This document shows positions 38,700 through 50,659 of a stretch of 64,000 nucleotides of DNA, one piece after another (positions within the stretch are counted from its first letter, which is position 1; each line of letters starts with the position of its first letter). The notes beneath the pieces were generated by a model. It made no database searches. It was not told the origin of the DNA and saw nothing but the letters and a program-made list of their open reading frames with translations. The DNA comes from Colletotrichum lupini (lineage: Eukaryota > Ascomycota > Sordariomycetes > Glomerellales > Glomerellaceae): the NCBI RefSeq assembly GCF_023278565.1, contig NC_064678.1, positions 2,356,001-2,420,000 of the forward strand. The letters are read 5' to 3'. A program made the translations under genes and the position numbers.

Positions 38700-41475
38700 A
38701 ATAATTACGAAGGGTAAGGTAATAGTTCTATAAGGTATTACTAAAAGGCTAGTAGAAATTAATATAGATATATGCTCCGAGATAGATATTATTAGTACTA
38801 GGCTCGTAACCTACTTAGGGTTAACCCCGGCTACTACTATAGCTCCCTCGTTAAGGGATTTCTAGGGTAAAGCCGTAAGCTAGGGGAAAGCTTACTAATT
38901 AACGCTCTTCTTTATCGACTACTATAAGTAGCTAAGGAAAATTCGGCGACTATTCGCTATAGTTAATAAGGATAAAAGAATAGTAAACCTCCTACTATCG
39001 CGACTATTAATAAGCTAAGAGGGTATTCGTATTAACATAGCGACGAATATATAGTCGTATAAGCCTATCTCGGTCGCCGAATTAGAAATAATAGCTCGCG
39101 ATATCGTTAAGAATCGCAAGAGGGCGTATATATTATATATTACTACTATAAAAAGCATCGCGGGGGTAACGGAGACTAAACTACGAGGGGGTCTACTATT
39201 AGAACTTTAATTAGAAATAGAGACGTTCGACGAGTAGTTAGTAAAAGGACCGTAGTTATATAACGGGGTAGAATACTCTATTAACCTAGTTCCGAGTACT
39301 AAACTACCGTATAGTCCTATTTATTTATTAAGCGAGAAATAACTCGATAAGCTTCGCGCGTATATTACTAAGAACCTAGCGAACGGTCGTATTATATTTT
39401 TAGTTAGTAAGGCTAGGGTACTAATCCTTTTCGTATTAAAAAAAGACGGTACGCTACGCTTCTATATAAATTATTACGGGCTAAATAGGGTAACTATAAA
39501 AAATCGATACTTATTACCGCTTATCGGCGAGCTCTTAAATAGGCTTCGCGGAGCGAAATAAATCTTAAAAATAGATATTAGGGATGCTTACTACCGTATT
39601 TAAATTAAAAAAGAAGACTAATAGAAAATAGCGTTCCGGAGCCGATACGGTTATTTCGAGTATATTATTATACCTTTCGGGCTAATAAACGTACCCGCGA
39701 CGTTCTAGGCATATATTTACCGAGCGCTCGCCGACCTACTAAATACTTACTATATAGCATATATAAACGATCTAATAATTTACTTAATAATAAAGGAGTA
39801 GCATACGGAGGATATTAAAAAGGTCCTCCGACGTTTGCGTTTATACGGGCTTTTTACTAAACTATTAAAGTGCTCGTTCTATTAAAAGAGGGTCGAGTTC
39901 TTAAGTTATGTTATTATATTAGAAAGAATCGAGATTAACTCGTTACGAGTGCGAACGATCGCTAACTAGAAGGCGCTAAAGTCTATTAGGGATATCTAAG
40001 TATTCCTAGGGTTCTATAACTTCTATTAGAAGTTTATTACTAAATACTCGGGTATCGTTATACCGATAATAGTATTACTAAAAATAAAAAAGGGGTAGAT
40101 AAGGGACTTTTAGTAGACTAAAGAAGTAGACGAGGCGTTTAATTAGCTAAAAGTCGCTTTTATTTTAGTAACTGTACTTACGTATTAGAACCTATAACGT
40201 ATTATACGAGTAGAAACCGACGCTTTAGTTAAAGCTATCGTAGTAATCTTATTGTAATAGGCTAATAGAGAATAGCGACCCGTTACTTATTAGTCGTAAA
40301 AGCTTATGGATACGGAGTAGCGATGGGCTACGGGTTAATAAGAACTGCTCGCTATAATAAAAGGGCTAGAGTACTAGGCTTACTACCTCTAGGGCCTTTT
40401 ATAAAAGTTTATAATCTTAACGGATTACTAAGTACTTAAAGAAATAATTAGCGCACCGGCGCGGGACTTTTAAAAAAGGCTCGCGAGGTAGGTATATAAA
40501 CTATTAGTATTTAACTTTAACTTAGAACACCGGCTAGGGAAAACGAACCTAGCGGACGGTCTATTTAAAAAGCTAGACTATATAGAGGGGGAAGTGCTTT
40601 ATAAGGACGTCCTCCTTACGCTAACCTAAAAGCTACGTCTTATTAGCGAACTACCGCCTAACGTCTAATAAAAGATAATTAGCTTAAAAAGATAAAATAA
40701 TATTACTAAGGTATACGTTTAAGTAGTTAAGGCCTCCCTTTATAATCCTAGCTAGATATTAGCTAGTTCTAAAAACGGGGAATCCTCTCCCCTATATTAG
40801 TAGCGTATTATAGGGCGTACTAATAAAATAGTAATAGTTACTACCATAACGACTCGAAGTAAAAAAGTAAAAGAGTTATTAGCGAACGCTCGTCGACGGT
40901 CCGGTAAGGATAAAGAGGAGTCGGATAGAGCTAGGGTTATTATACTAGAATAGTATATCCTACGCCCCGTTATAAAAGAGCTTATAAGGGGTAAAATAGC
41001 ATTCGCTTCCTATCTCTCGCTAGAGACTAAAGAGCTCGTTAGAGGACTATAAGCTAAAAATAAGTTCTATATATTATAATCGGCGAGAGTTCGTACTACG
41101 GCTAGCGAGCTAAGAATATATTCGCTTAATAAATAGGGTATACTATTTTTTAAAAAAAGACTCGTTATTTTTTAAGTAAAGTCTTTTTAAATAGAAATCC
41201 TTTACTAATACTACGACGACTATAGGGTAGGTTATATAGGAGCTACGAAAACTCTCGAGCTAATCTAAAAGAAGTTTTACTAGGAAGATATTTAACGAGA
41301 TATTTAAGAATACGTTAAGAACTATGAGTATTATTTAGGAGTTATGACCCTAAGATATAAGCCGTACGGGTAGCTATAGTTATTATTACTACCCTTATAC
41401 CTATTTTAAGAAATATTTATAGACTTTATTACGGGGCTATTACCGAGCGCTCGTAATAATAGCGCAGAGTATAAT
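38700..41475 (+). pseudogene. pol relic of element A, first part (protease, RT, RNase H, integrase start)
   Basis: Protease-like segment at about 38757-38840 (SEIDIISTRLVTYLGLTPA). Reverse transcriptase at about 39430-39910 contains KKDGTLRF, IKNRYLLPLIGELLNRL, KIDIRDAYYRI and IPFGLINVPATF. The catalytic YxDD box reads YIND at 39760-39771, with the first Asp lost by GAC to AAC. RNase H starts near VETDA (40210-40224). The zinc-binding integrase region (about 41190-41340) and first catalytic Asp (FIDFITGL, about 41415) follow. Element B is inserted at 41475, between the first and later catalytic residues of integrase. Stops are TAA/TAG at former Gln or Trp codons. Confidence 0.88.
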
Positions 41476-41665
41476 TATAAAAGATTAGGCTATAAGTACT
41501 TAACTAGCGAGGCTATAATATAAGTATAAGTATATTATAAGACTAAAGCTTATAGAGTCCTTTATAAGGGCTCTGCTTCTTAAAAAGTTCTTTTATAATA
41601 AGATCCGTATACCGGTTGCTAAGTTATTAGCGTCCTATCGCCGGCCGTATCCCGAATTTATTATA
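41476..41665 (-). repeat. 3' LTR of element B
   Basis: 190 bp on the plus strand, from TATAAAAGATTAGGC to CCCGAATTTATTATA. About fourteen transitions separate it from the 5' LTR. ATAAT precedes it. Confidence 0.95.
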
Positions 41666-41670
41666 ATTAC

Positions 41671-41680
41671 TCCCCCCTTA
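41671..41680 (-). promoter_or_regulatory. polypurine tract of element B
   Basis: TCCCCCCTTA on the plus strand, that is TAAGGGGGGA on the element strand, five bases before the 3' LTR. It is the usual primer for plus-strand DNA synthesis. The same tract occurs next to the 3' LTRs of A and C. Confidence 0.8.
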
Positions 41681-41999
41681 CGTAACTTTAGTCCCTAAAG
41701 TTATTACGTAATATCTTCCTTTAACGCTAATAATAAAGCTATTAACGTTGTTATTTATAATAGATTCCGTAAGGCGTTAATAATATCCTTTTTTACCTAA
41801 GAATAAGGTATTATTCTTATTTCCTTATTTAACGGATGCTTTATTATTATTATTTAACGATAGCGCGCCGACTAGTTACTAAGTTAGTAATATATATTCG
41901 TAGTGAAGTATTCTAACCGTTATAATATATAAGAGCCTGCCTAACCTCGTAGTTATTATTATTATTAAGCTATTGATTATAGTAAAAGATTTTTCGTCC

Positions 42000-43970
42000 G
42001 TTACGAGTTGCGTATTTACTTTTTCTTTCCTCTTTCTATTTAGCGACCGTTTTACGAATTCTTTCTTATATAACTATACTTTTCTTTTTACGATATTCTA
42101 ATTCCGTATCGTTTCTTAATTACGACTCTCTTATTATACTATTACTAAGTATCTGCCAAAATATCTACTATTTCGCGTATCTAGGATATACTTAATATAG
42201 AGTATAATCTTAAGAAGGGCTTCTACGGTCTCCGCGGCGGTGCTCTTTATATATACTACTTAGCTAGTCTATATCGTAATATTAACGAGCTTATTTATAT
42301 CGCCGGCGCTCACGTCGCTAAGTATATTATTTATTAAATTAATAAAAAGAAGTGTTCTGTTATAAGTCGTCGAGTCCTCGCTAATCCGTTACTAAAATAT
42401 TAGCTAACGATATTTCTTAGGTTCTTAAGGAGCTATATAACGCCGCCTAGTTTACTTAGAATACTTTTATAGAGTTTTATAATACCGAGGAGTAGGGTAG
42501 CCTTAACTCCTATAAGCGCGGCCGCGTTCTCTATACTTTTAGCTATGCTATTAATATATAAAAAAAGGTAGTTACTTATATCGCTAACCCGTTAGCGGGT
42601 AATAAGGTAAAGAAGGTCTACTTTAAATAGGCTACTCTTTAAGAGCTCGTTACTAACTGCGAGTATTTAAACTTATTAATCTTGATTACGGTAAGTCGTC
42701 GGCGATCGTTTAGTAAATTTTCTTTTTATTAACTTAAATTTCTCTTCTTAGGCTAGTATTTTTAATACTAATAATAAGACTAAGATTATTTCTTGCCTTA
42801 GTTACCTCTAGTTAGCTTATTTTTATAATAATAGCCGTGCGACCGCTTTATAAAGTAACCTTAACGCTCTAGCTTAGTATTATAAGGAAACTCCTAAGGG
42901 TATTATTATTACGCATATCTAGGAGTTTTTTATTTTCCTTACTTTTTGTAAACGCGTCGCTAAGTTCTTAGTAAATAAGGTACTTATTTATACCGTTATT
43001 ATATATAGCGCTACCCCTATTTCCCGTAGTCCCGAGACTCGGACTCCTATTAAAAAGCGTACTCTTATTACTAACTATATTCTTAATAATAACGACGAGC
43101 GGGACGACTTCGGGTTTAAGTTTAATAAGTCTTAGCGCGAGGATACTAAATCTAAGGAGCTCGGTAGTAATTTAGAGAATTCTCTTTCTTAGCGTTATAA
43201 TAAGCGCCGCCGCTTTAATATTAATAACTTACCGACCCCTACCCATAACGCTCTCTTTAGTATAAACGAGGGTACCCTAGCCCTTAGTCGTATTATTCTA
43301 AATCTTAATAAGGCTAGTATTACGCTCCTCCCGCTCTAGGTAAAGGCTTTACGACGGCTCGACGAGGCTATTACTCGTATTAAAGTTAAAGCCGTAGGTC
43401 GTAATAAGTAGTTCGACGTTACTAAGTTCTTTACGAATATTAATATTACTAAGGTCCCTTAGCTCGACTAAGACTACGAGAGCGTTACCTCGGATAATAT
43501 CCCCCGTCCCCGACCCGTTATTAATAATAATAGCGTTACGGCCCCTACTTTGCCTTTTATTCTACCTCTTATTATAGCTCCCGTTATGCTTCTTATTATA
43601 GCTCCCGTTATGCTTTTTATTATAGCTCCTGTTATACTTCTTATTATAGCCTCTAATAGTAACTAAGTAGCGAACGCTCTGCGAACTATTATTATTAATA
43701 TATATAATACTCTGCGCGACTTTAACCGCCTCTCTTTTACTCGTCGTAATATTAATAAAGTTAACGGCCTTACTTTAAGTAATTAGCTAAGTACGCGCAC
43801 GAAGCCTCCCCGCTTTTTACTTACCGAGCGGACTACTATTACTAACTATTAAGCTTTAGAGGTATATACTAGAGCCGCTACTATTACCGCTAGTATTATA
43901 TAGGTTACTCCCCCTACGTAGCTAGATCTTAGCGATCTCTTAGCAACGTATTACCAAGGGTTATAATACT
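42000..43970 (+). pseudogene. opposite-strand gene-like frame in element B, with a spliceosomal-type intron
   Basis: Read on the plus strand, opposite to B's gag-pol. One frame runs from about 42090 (SRIQDILNIEYN near 42175) to about 42360. A second runs from about 42370 to 42690 and includes SVTKILANDIS and NSYKRGRVLYTFSYAIN. The intron is 42691-42751 (61 bp, GTAAGT to CTTCTTAG). A third run follows from 42752 to about 43965 with no further frame change, including LKELYN-like and VKALRRLDEAI segments. In that last part I count about fifteen stops, all TAA or TAG and none TGA, as expected if CAA/CAG (Gln) were hit by RIP. The intron length is not a multiple of three, so splicing is needed to keep the frame. 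The change near 42365 has no obvious intron and sits beside an A-rich run; a -1 frameshift or an unseen intron is possible. Copies A and C keep the same frames. I do not recognise the protein. It converges with pol, which ends near 44080. Confidence 0.6.
43565..43652 (+). repeat. 24-bp minisatellite in element B
   Basis: About four 24-bp units containing TTATTATAGCTCCCGTTATG. They lie in frame within the opposite-strand gene-like region, so each unit adds eight residues. The matching block has five units in A and about six and a half in C. Confidence 0.85.
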
Positions 43971-44079
43971 ATATCTTTTTCTTAAAGATTGCGCTAAGCT
44001 AAATAAAAAGGGTTCTATAGTATATTATTAATTAACTTATTTTTAGCGACCTTTTGCCGCGAACTTAACGTTTATTATC

Positions 44080-47000
44080 CTATTTTATATATACCCTTTT
44101 TTTATAGCGTTCGAATCTATTAACTATTTCCGCTACCCCTTTAAAATACTTAATAAGCTTTTACGTATTATACTTAGTAAGCTACCTAGCTTATTTAATA
44201 AGATATCGTAAGTTTCCTCCCTCGCTTTATATCGCGACGATTTCTTTAACTTCCTAAACGTCTTACTCGTCCTCTAATTCTAAAAGATTCGCCGTTTAGT
44301 TACTAACCGTTCGGCAATTTCCCTATAGCTTAAGCTAGGAAACTAAGAAAATATTATATATTCTCCGATACTACTTTAGTAAATATACTCGGTAAGCCTA
44401 TTTCCCTACCCTTTTAGCTATTACTACTTTAATATATTTCGGCGCTAGTTTATTATTCTTAAATTGTATATTCTTCGTTAATAAGCTAACGACCTCTTTG
44501 CGATTAAACTCCTTTAGGGTATATTTTTTATTATAATAAGCTACTTAGCTCTTAGAAGCTTATACCTACGCTCGCGTAGCCTGGGCCCTAATCTCCCTAA
44601 TTTTCTAAACCCTTTTCCGAACCCCCTAGACTATAGCCTTATAATTAGGTATATATTTAACGTACCTAGGGTAGTAGCCGTATAGTACTATATACGGGGA
44701 TACCTTTATAGTAAAGTGTTAACTATTATTATATATAAACTTGGCCTCCTCTAGCTACGCTACTTACCTATTTAGCGAGCCCTCGGTATAGATCCTTAAA
44801 TACTTTTTTAATATTTAATAAGTTCGCTCTATTTAGCTATCCGTTTATAAGTAGTACGTAGTAAATAGTTAGCGACGTATTGCCCGTTCCTTAGCGAACT
44901 CTTCTTAAAATGCGCTTATAAAGAACTTATTTTTATCTGTAATAATACTTTTAGGTATACCGAACTTATATTCGACCTCTCGGTATAAAATACTTATTAT
45001 TTATATTACGTTAAGTATCTTAACGGTGGGTAAGAACTTTGCGAACTTTATTATATAATAAATAATAACTACGATACTATCGTACTTTGCGCCGTTACTA
45101 CGAGCGCTCGGTAATAGCCCCGTAATAAAGTCTATAAATATTTCTTAGAATAGGTATAAGGGTAGTGGTAGTAACTATAGCTACCTATACGGCTTATATC
45201 TTAGGGTTATAACTCCTAAATAATACTTATAGTTCTTAACGTATTCCTAGATATCTTATTAGATATCTTCTTAATAGAACTTCCTTTAGATTAGCTCGAG
45301 AGTTTTTATAGCTCCTATATAACCTATTTTATAGTCGTCGTAGTATTAGTAAAGGATCTCTATCTAAAGAGACTCTATTTAAGGAATAACGAGTCTTTTT
45401 TTAAAAAATAGTATGCCCTATTCGTTAAGTAAATATGCTCTTAGCTCGCTAGCCGTAGCGCGAACTCTCGCTAATTATAATATATAGAACTCGTCTTTAG
45501 TTTATAATCTTTTAACGAGCTCCTTAGTCTCTAGCGAGAGATAAGAAACAAATACCGTTTTGCCCCTTATAAGCTCTTTTATAACGGGGCATAGGATATA
45601 CTATTTTAGTATAATAACCTTAGCTCTATCCGACTCCTCTTTATTCTTACCGGACCGTCGACGAGCGTTTACTAATAACTCTCTTATTTTCTTACCTCGA
45701 GTCGTTATAATAGTAATTATTACTATTTTATTAGTACGCCCTATAACACGCTACTAATATAAAAGAGAGGATTCCCTATCCCTAGAGCTAGCCGATATCT
45801 AGCTAGGATCGCGAAGGGAGGCCTTAACTACTTAAATATATACTTTAGTAATATTATTTTATCTTTTTAAGCTAATTATCTTTTACCGGACGTCGGGCGG
45901 TAGTTTATTAATAAGACGTAGCTTCTAGGCTAGCGTAGGGAGGACGTCTTTATAAAGCACTTCCCCTTTTATATAATCTAGCTTTCTAAATAGACCGTCC
46001 GCTAGGTTCGTTTTCCTTAGTTAGTATTTTAAGTTAAAGTTAAATATTAATAGTTTATATACTTACCTCGCGAGCCTTTTTTAAAGGTCCCGCGCTAGTG
46101 CGCCGATTACTCCCTTAAGTACCTAGTAGTCCGTTAGGATTATAAACTTTTATAAAAGGCCCTAGAGGTAGTAAGCCTAGTACTCTAGCCCTTTTACTAT
46201 AGCGAGTAGTTCTTATTAGCCCGTAGCCTATTGCTACTCCGTATCCGTAAGCTTTTATGATTAATAAGTAACGGGTTACTATTCTCTATTAGCCTATTAT
46301 AATAAGATTATTACGATAGCTTTAACCGAAGCGTCGGTTTTTACTTATATAATATATTATAGGTTCTAGTATATAAGTACGGTTGCCGAAATAAAAGCGA
46401 CTTTTAGCTAATTAAACGCCTCGTTTACTTCCTTAGTCTATTAGAAGTCCCTTATTTACCCCTTTTTTATTTTTAGTAATGCTATTATTAGTATAACGAT
46501 GCCCGAGTATTTAGTAATGAACTTCTAATAGAAGTTATAGAACCCTAGGAATACTTAGATATCCCTAATAGACTCTAGCGCCTTTTAGTTAGCGATCGTT
46601 CGCACTCGCGACGAGTTAATCTCGATTCCTTTTAGTATAATAATATAACTTAAGAACTCGACCCTCTTTTAATAAAACGAGTACTTTAATAGTTTAGTAA
46701 AAAGCCCGTATAAACGTAGACGTTAGAGGACCTTCTTAATATCCTCTATATACTACTCCTTTGTTATTAAGTAGATTATTAGATCGTTTATATATACTAT
46801 ATAGTAAGTATTTAGTAGGTCGGCGAGCGCTTAGTAAATATACGCTTAGAACGTTGCGGGTACGTTCGTTAGCCCGAAAGGTATAATAATATACTCGAAG
46901 TAACTGTATCGGCTCCGGAACGCTATTTTCTATTAGTCTTCTTTTTTAATTCGGATACGGTAATAAGTATCCCTAATATCTATTTTTAAAATCTATTTCG

Positions 47001-47860
47001 CTCTATAAAGCTTATTTAGGAGCTTGCCAATAAGCGGTAGTAAGTATTAATTTTTTATAGTTACCTTATTTAGCCCGCGGTAGTTTACGTAGAGGCGTAG
47101 CGTGCCGTCTTTTTTTAATACAAAGAGGATCGGTGCCCTAGCCTTATTAACTAAAAGTATAATACGACCGTTCGCTAGGTTTTTAGTAATATACGCGCGA
47201 AGCTTATTAAGTTATTTCTTACTTAACGGATAAATAGGACTATACGGTAGTTTAGTACTTAGAACTAGGTTAATAGAGTGTTCTACCTTATTATATAACT
47301 GCGGTCCCTTCGCTAACTACTCGTCGAACGTTTCTATTTTTAATTAAAGTTTTAGTAATAGACCTCCTCGTAGTTTAGTCTCTATTACCCCCGCAATACT
47401 TCTTATAGTAGTAATATATAATATATATGCCCTCTCGCAATTTTTAACGATATTGCGAGCTATCGCTTCTAGTTCGGTAACTAAGATAGGCTCGTATAAC
47501 TATATATTCGTTATTATATTAATATAAATACCCTCCTAGCCTATCGATAGTCGTAATAATAAGAGGTCTACTATTCTTTTATCCCTATTGACTATGGCGA
47601 ATAGTTACTAAATCTTCCTTAGCTACTTATAATAGTTAATAAAGAAGAGCGTTAACTAGTAAGCTTTCCCCTAGCCTACGGCTTTACCTTAGAAGTCCCT
47701 TAACGAGGGAGCTATAGTAGTAGCCGGGGTTAACCCTAAGTAGGTTACGAGCCTAGTACTAATAATATCTATCTCGGAGTATATATTTATATTAACTTCT
47801 ATTAGCCTTTCGGTAATACCTCGCAGAATTATCGCCCTGCCCTTCGTAATTATTCCTATC
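44080..47860 (-). pseudogene. pol relic of element B
   Basis: Reading leftward from about 47860: protease-like segment (about 47730-47810), RT with the catalytic box as YIND at about 46780-46800, and RNase H near 46330-46370. The integrase zinc-binding and core regions cover about 44400-45420 (the core matches the parts of A on both sides of B). The chromodomain is at about 44150-44240. Because B is uninterrupted, it shows the normal colinear order of pol. Stops of the RIP type break every domain. Boundaries are approximate. Confidence 0.85.
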
Positions 47861-48029
47861 GGTACCCTCTTAATACTTAGCGTAAGCGTATTAGGTATAT
47901 CGCCTGCGCCTACTCGTTTTTTAATAAGTCGACCTCTATAACTCTTAGCTTAGTAGTAACCCGTTAGATAGTTACTAACGTTAGCTTCGATTAGGGGTAC
48001 GTCGGCTTATCGTCGCCCCTACCTCCCGA

Positions 48030-49000
48030 CTTATTCTTTTAGTACTTACTAAATATATAGCCTATCTTATTATACGTAAAGTACTTAATATTACTACTGC
48101 GACGCTTTTATAATAGCTCGGCGCGAGCACTCTTATTATATAGCTTTTATAATATTACTCCTAGCGAGTCCCTAGAGCCTGGCCCCTTAGAGCTCTCCTT
48201 GCTCTTTTTTTTATAAAAGGGGGATATTTGACGCGGTTACTCTAATAACGGATATGGCCTCTTCTTACCGTCCTTTTATAACTAGTCGCCGCCCTTTTAT
48301 TAATTTAATGACTATAGTTTATTAGCTTCGTAAGCTATATCGCGTACTTTTTTAATTAAGACCTTATAACGAATTAGGTCGTCCTATAGCTAAGATAGTA
48401 GTTTAAAAAAGAACTAGTATACCTCTACCTTCGAATTCTCTATATTTTCTATACCTAGGTTATAATAGATCGCTAACTACTTGGCGAGGAACTAGGTAGG
48501 GGTCTAGCCCTCTTTTAGCTTTTTTATCCTTAGCTCTTTATAGTATTCCCGTTCTTAAGTCTCGGGGTCTACGTACTATTAGCGAATAAACGCTAAGAAG
48601 TTGCCCTAGGAGAGGGGATCCTAGAGGCTCTTTTTGTAATTACGCTATTATGTTTATAGCGATAGGGATATCTTAAATAGGGCCTATTTAATATATTATT
48701 CTATAGTGCTTTTTATACGAAGCTTATTACCTACCTCTATAATAATAATTTAGTTTACTACTTAGGTACTTGTAGACTCTTCTCCGATCGGTTTATAGTT
48801 ATAAAAAGGAGGCTTTTTATATTCTCGTTAACCTAGACGCGTTATTGGCCGCTCGGTGAGCTATTAAACGAGCTCTTTGTATTAACGCCGTTCTTAGTTT
48901 TGATCTTCGATTATTATTTTTATCGTTTTATAAAAATAGGTTATTATTAGGCCCATAGGGTTTACTAAACTAGCTATCTTAGTATTACCCGCGCCTTTAT
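48030..49000 (-). pseudogene. gag relic of element B
   Basis: Same Gag-like frame as in element A, on the minus strand. The zinc knuckle is at about 48055-48097 with its x2, x4, x4 spacing, ligands again replaced by Tyr, and a conserved GGC (Gly) kept where A has AGC. Boundaries are approximate. Confidence 0.78.
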
Positions 49001-49351
49001 GCGCGCCTTAACTTTATACGTTTAGCGATCGGTTATTAATAAACGCCCCGTTTATAATAGATAGGGTCTTTAGGGTATTAACGGGGTAACTAACCCGTAA
49101 GGGTAATCTGCCCCGATTATCTTCTTTATTTAGCTCTTCCGTAAACGCTAGTATTTAGGTAAGACTCGCCCTATAATAAGCTCGTTTTCTTAGATAGAAT
49201 AGGGTCGAGTAGTCGACTCTAAATAGCTATAGCTCGTCGGTATTAATAGCTCTTTACTAACGGCTAGGTATCGTTTCGTTAACGTTCCGTTCGTTTCCGT
49301 AATTTATTATTACTTATACTAATTACTCCGTAGAGATAGAAGTTTTAGAAT

Positions 49352-49541
49352 TATAAGAGATTAGGCTATAAGTACTTAACTAGCGAGGCTATAATATAAG
49401 TATGGGTATATTATAAGACTAAAGCTTATAAAATCCTTCGTAAGGGCTCTGCTTTTTAAAAAGTTTTTTTATAATAAGATCTGTATACTGGTCGCTAAGT
49501 TATTAGCGTCCTATTGCCGGCCGCATCCCGAATTTATTATA
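49352..49541 (-). repeat. 5' LTR of element B
   Basis: 190 bp on the plus strand, from TATAAGAGATTAGGC to CCCGAATTTATTATA. ATAAT (49542-49546) follows and completes the target-site duplication, after which the integrase of element A resumes. Confidence 0.95.
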
Positions 49542-50560
49542 ATAATAGTATCGTAATTATTATTTATTATATAATAAAGTTCGCGAAGTTCTTACTTACT
49601 ATTAAAATACTTAACGTAGTATAAATAGTAAGTATCTTATACTGGGAGGTTGAATATAAGTTCGGTATGCCTAAAGGTATTATTACGGATAGAAATAAGC
49701 TTTTTATAAGCGCATTTTAGGAAGAGTTCGCTAAGGAACGGGCGATGCGTTACTAACTATCTACTGCGTACTACTTATAAACGGATAGCTAAACGGAGCG
49801 AACTTATTAAATATTAAAAAAGTATCTAAGGATCTATGCCGAGGGCTCGTTAAATAAGTAAGTAGCGTAGCTAGAAGAGGCCGAGTTTATATATAATAAT
49901 AGTTAATACTTTACTATAAAGGTATCCCCGTATATAGTACTATACGGCTACTACCCTAAGTACGTTAAATATGTGCTTAATTATAAGGCTATAGTTTAGG
50001 GGGTTCGGGAAAGGGTTTAGAAAATTAGGGAGATTAGGGCCTAGGCTACGCGAGCGTAGGTATAAGCCTCTAAGAGCTAAGTAGCTTATTATAATAGAAG
50101 ATATACCCTAAAGGAGTTTAATTATGGAGAGGTCGTTAGCCTATTAACGAAAAATATATGATTTAAGAATAATAAACTAGCGCCGAGATATATTAAAGTA
50201 GCGATAGCTAAAAGGGTAGGGAAATAGGCTTACTAAGTATATTTATTAGAGTAGTATTAGAGAATATATAATGTTTTCTTAGTTTCCTAGCTTAAGCTAT
50301 AAGGAAATTACTAAACGGTCGGCGACTAGATAGCAAATCTCCCAGAGTTAGAGAACGAGTAAGACGTTTAGGAAGTTAAAAAAATCGTCGCGATATAAGG
50401 CGAGGGAGGAAACTTACGATATTTCGTTAAATAGGCTAGGTAGCTTACTAAGTATAATATATAGGAGCTTATTAAGTATTTTAAAGGGGTAGCGGAAGTA
50501 GTTAATAAATTCGAACGCTATAAAAAAAGGGTATATATAAAATAGGATAATAAACGTTAA
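49542..50560 (+). pseudogene. pol relic of element A, second part (integrase core and chromodomain)
   Basis: Continuation of the integrase cut by element B. It includes ITDRNKLFISAF, then the region that in Ty3 integrases reads like HPQTDGQTER (here with stops), EEAEFIYNNS and NRRYTLKEFNYGEVV. A chromodomain at about 50400-50525 keeps the pattern FVK-W-A-G-W...Y-N-T-W-E with both Trp codons now stops, then FKGVAEVVNKFER. Chromodomains of chromoviral integrases recognise heterochromatic histone marks (established for the MAGGY class). This explains membership of the family and may explain the clustering here. Confidence 0.85.
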
Positions 50561-50659
50561 GTTCGTAACGAAAGGTCGCTAAAGATAAGTTAATTAATAA
50601 TATACTATAGAACCCTTTTTATCTAGCTTAGCGCAATTTTTTAAAAAAAGATATAGTAT

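Larger units (their letters stand above)
41476..49541 (-). mobile_element. element B: same chromovirus family, nested in A
   Basis: A full 8066-bp element on the minus strand, inserted into the integrase of element A. Its LTRs are at 49352-49541 (5') and 41476-41665 (3'), each 190 bp. The duplicated target ATAAT stands at 41471-41475 and 49542-49546. Removing B and one ATAAT restores a colinear match to the uninterrupted element C around 57960-57975, which proves the nesting. Gag, protease, RT, RNase H, integrase and chromodomain follow in order from right to left, and then comes the opposite-strand gene-like frame (plus strand here). RIP-type stops occur throughout, but more C and G survive than in element C. 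Confidence 0.95.

Noticed and set aside
45560..45757. 65-codon plus-strand frame within element B
   Set aside because: It lies antisense to the pol relic of B, has no counterpart of note in A or C, and is a chance gap between stops.
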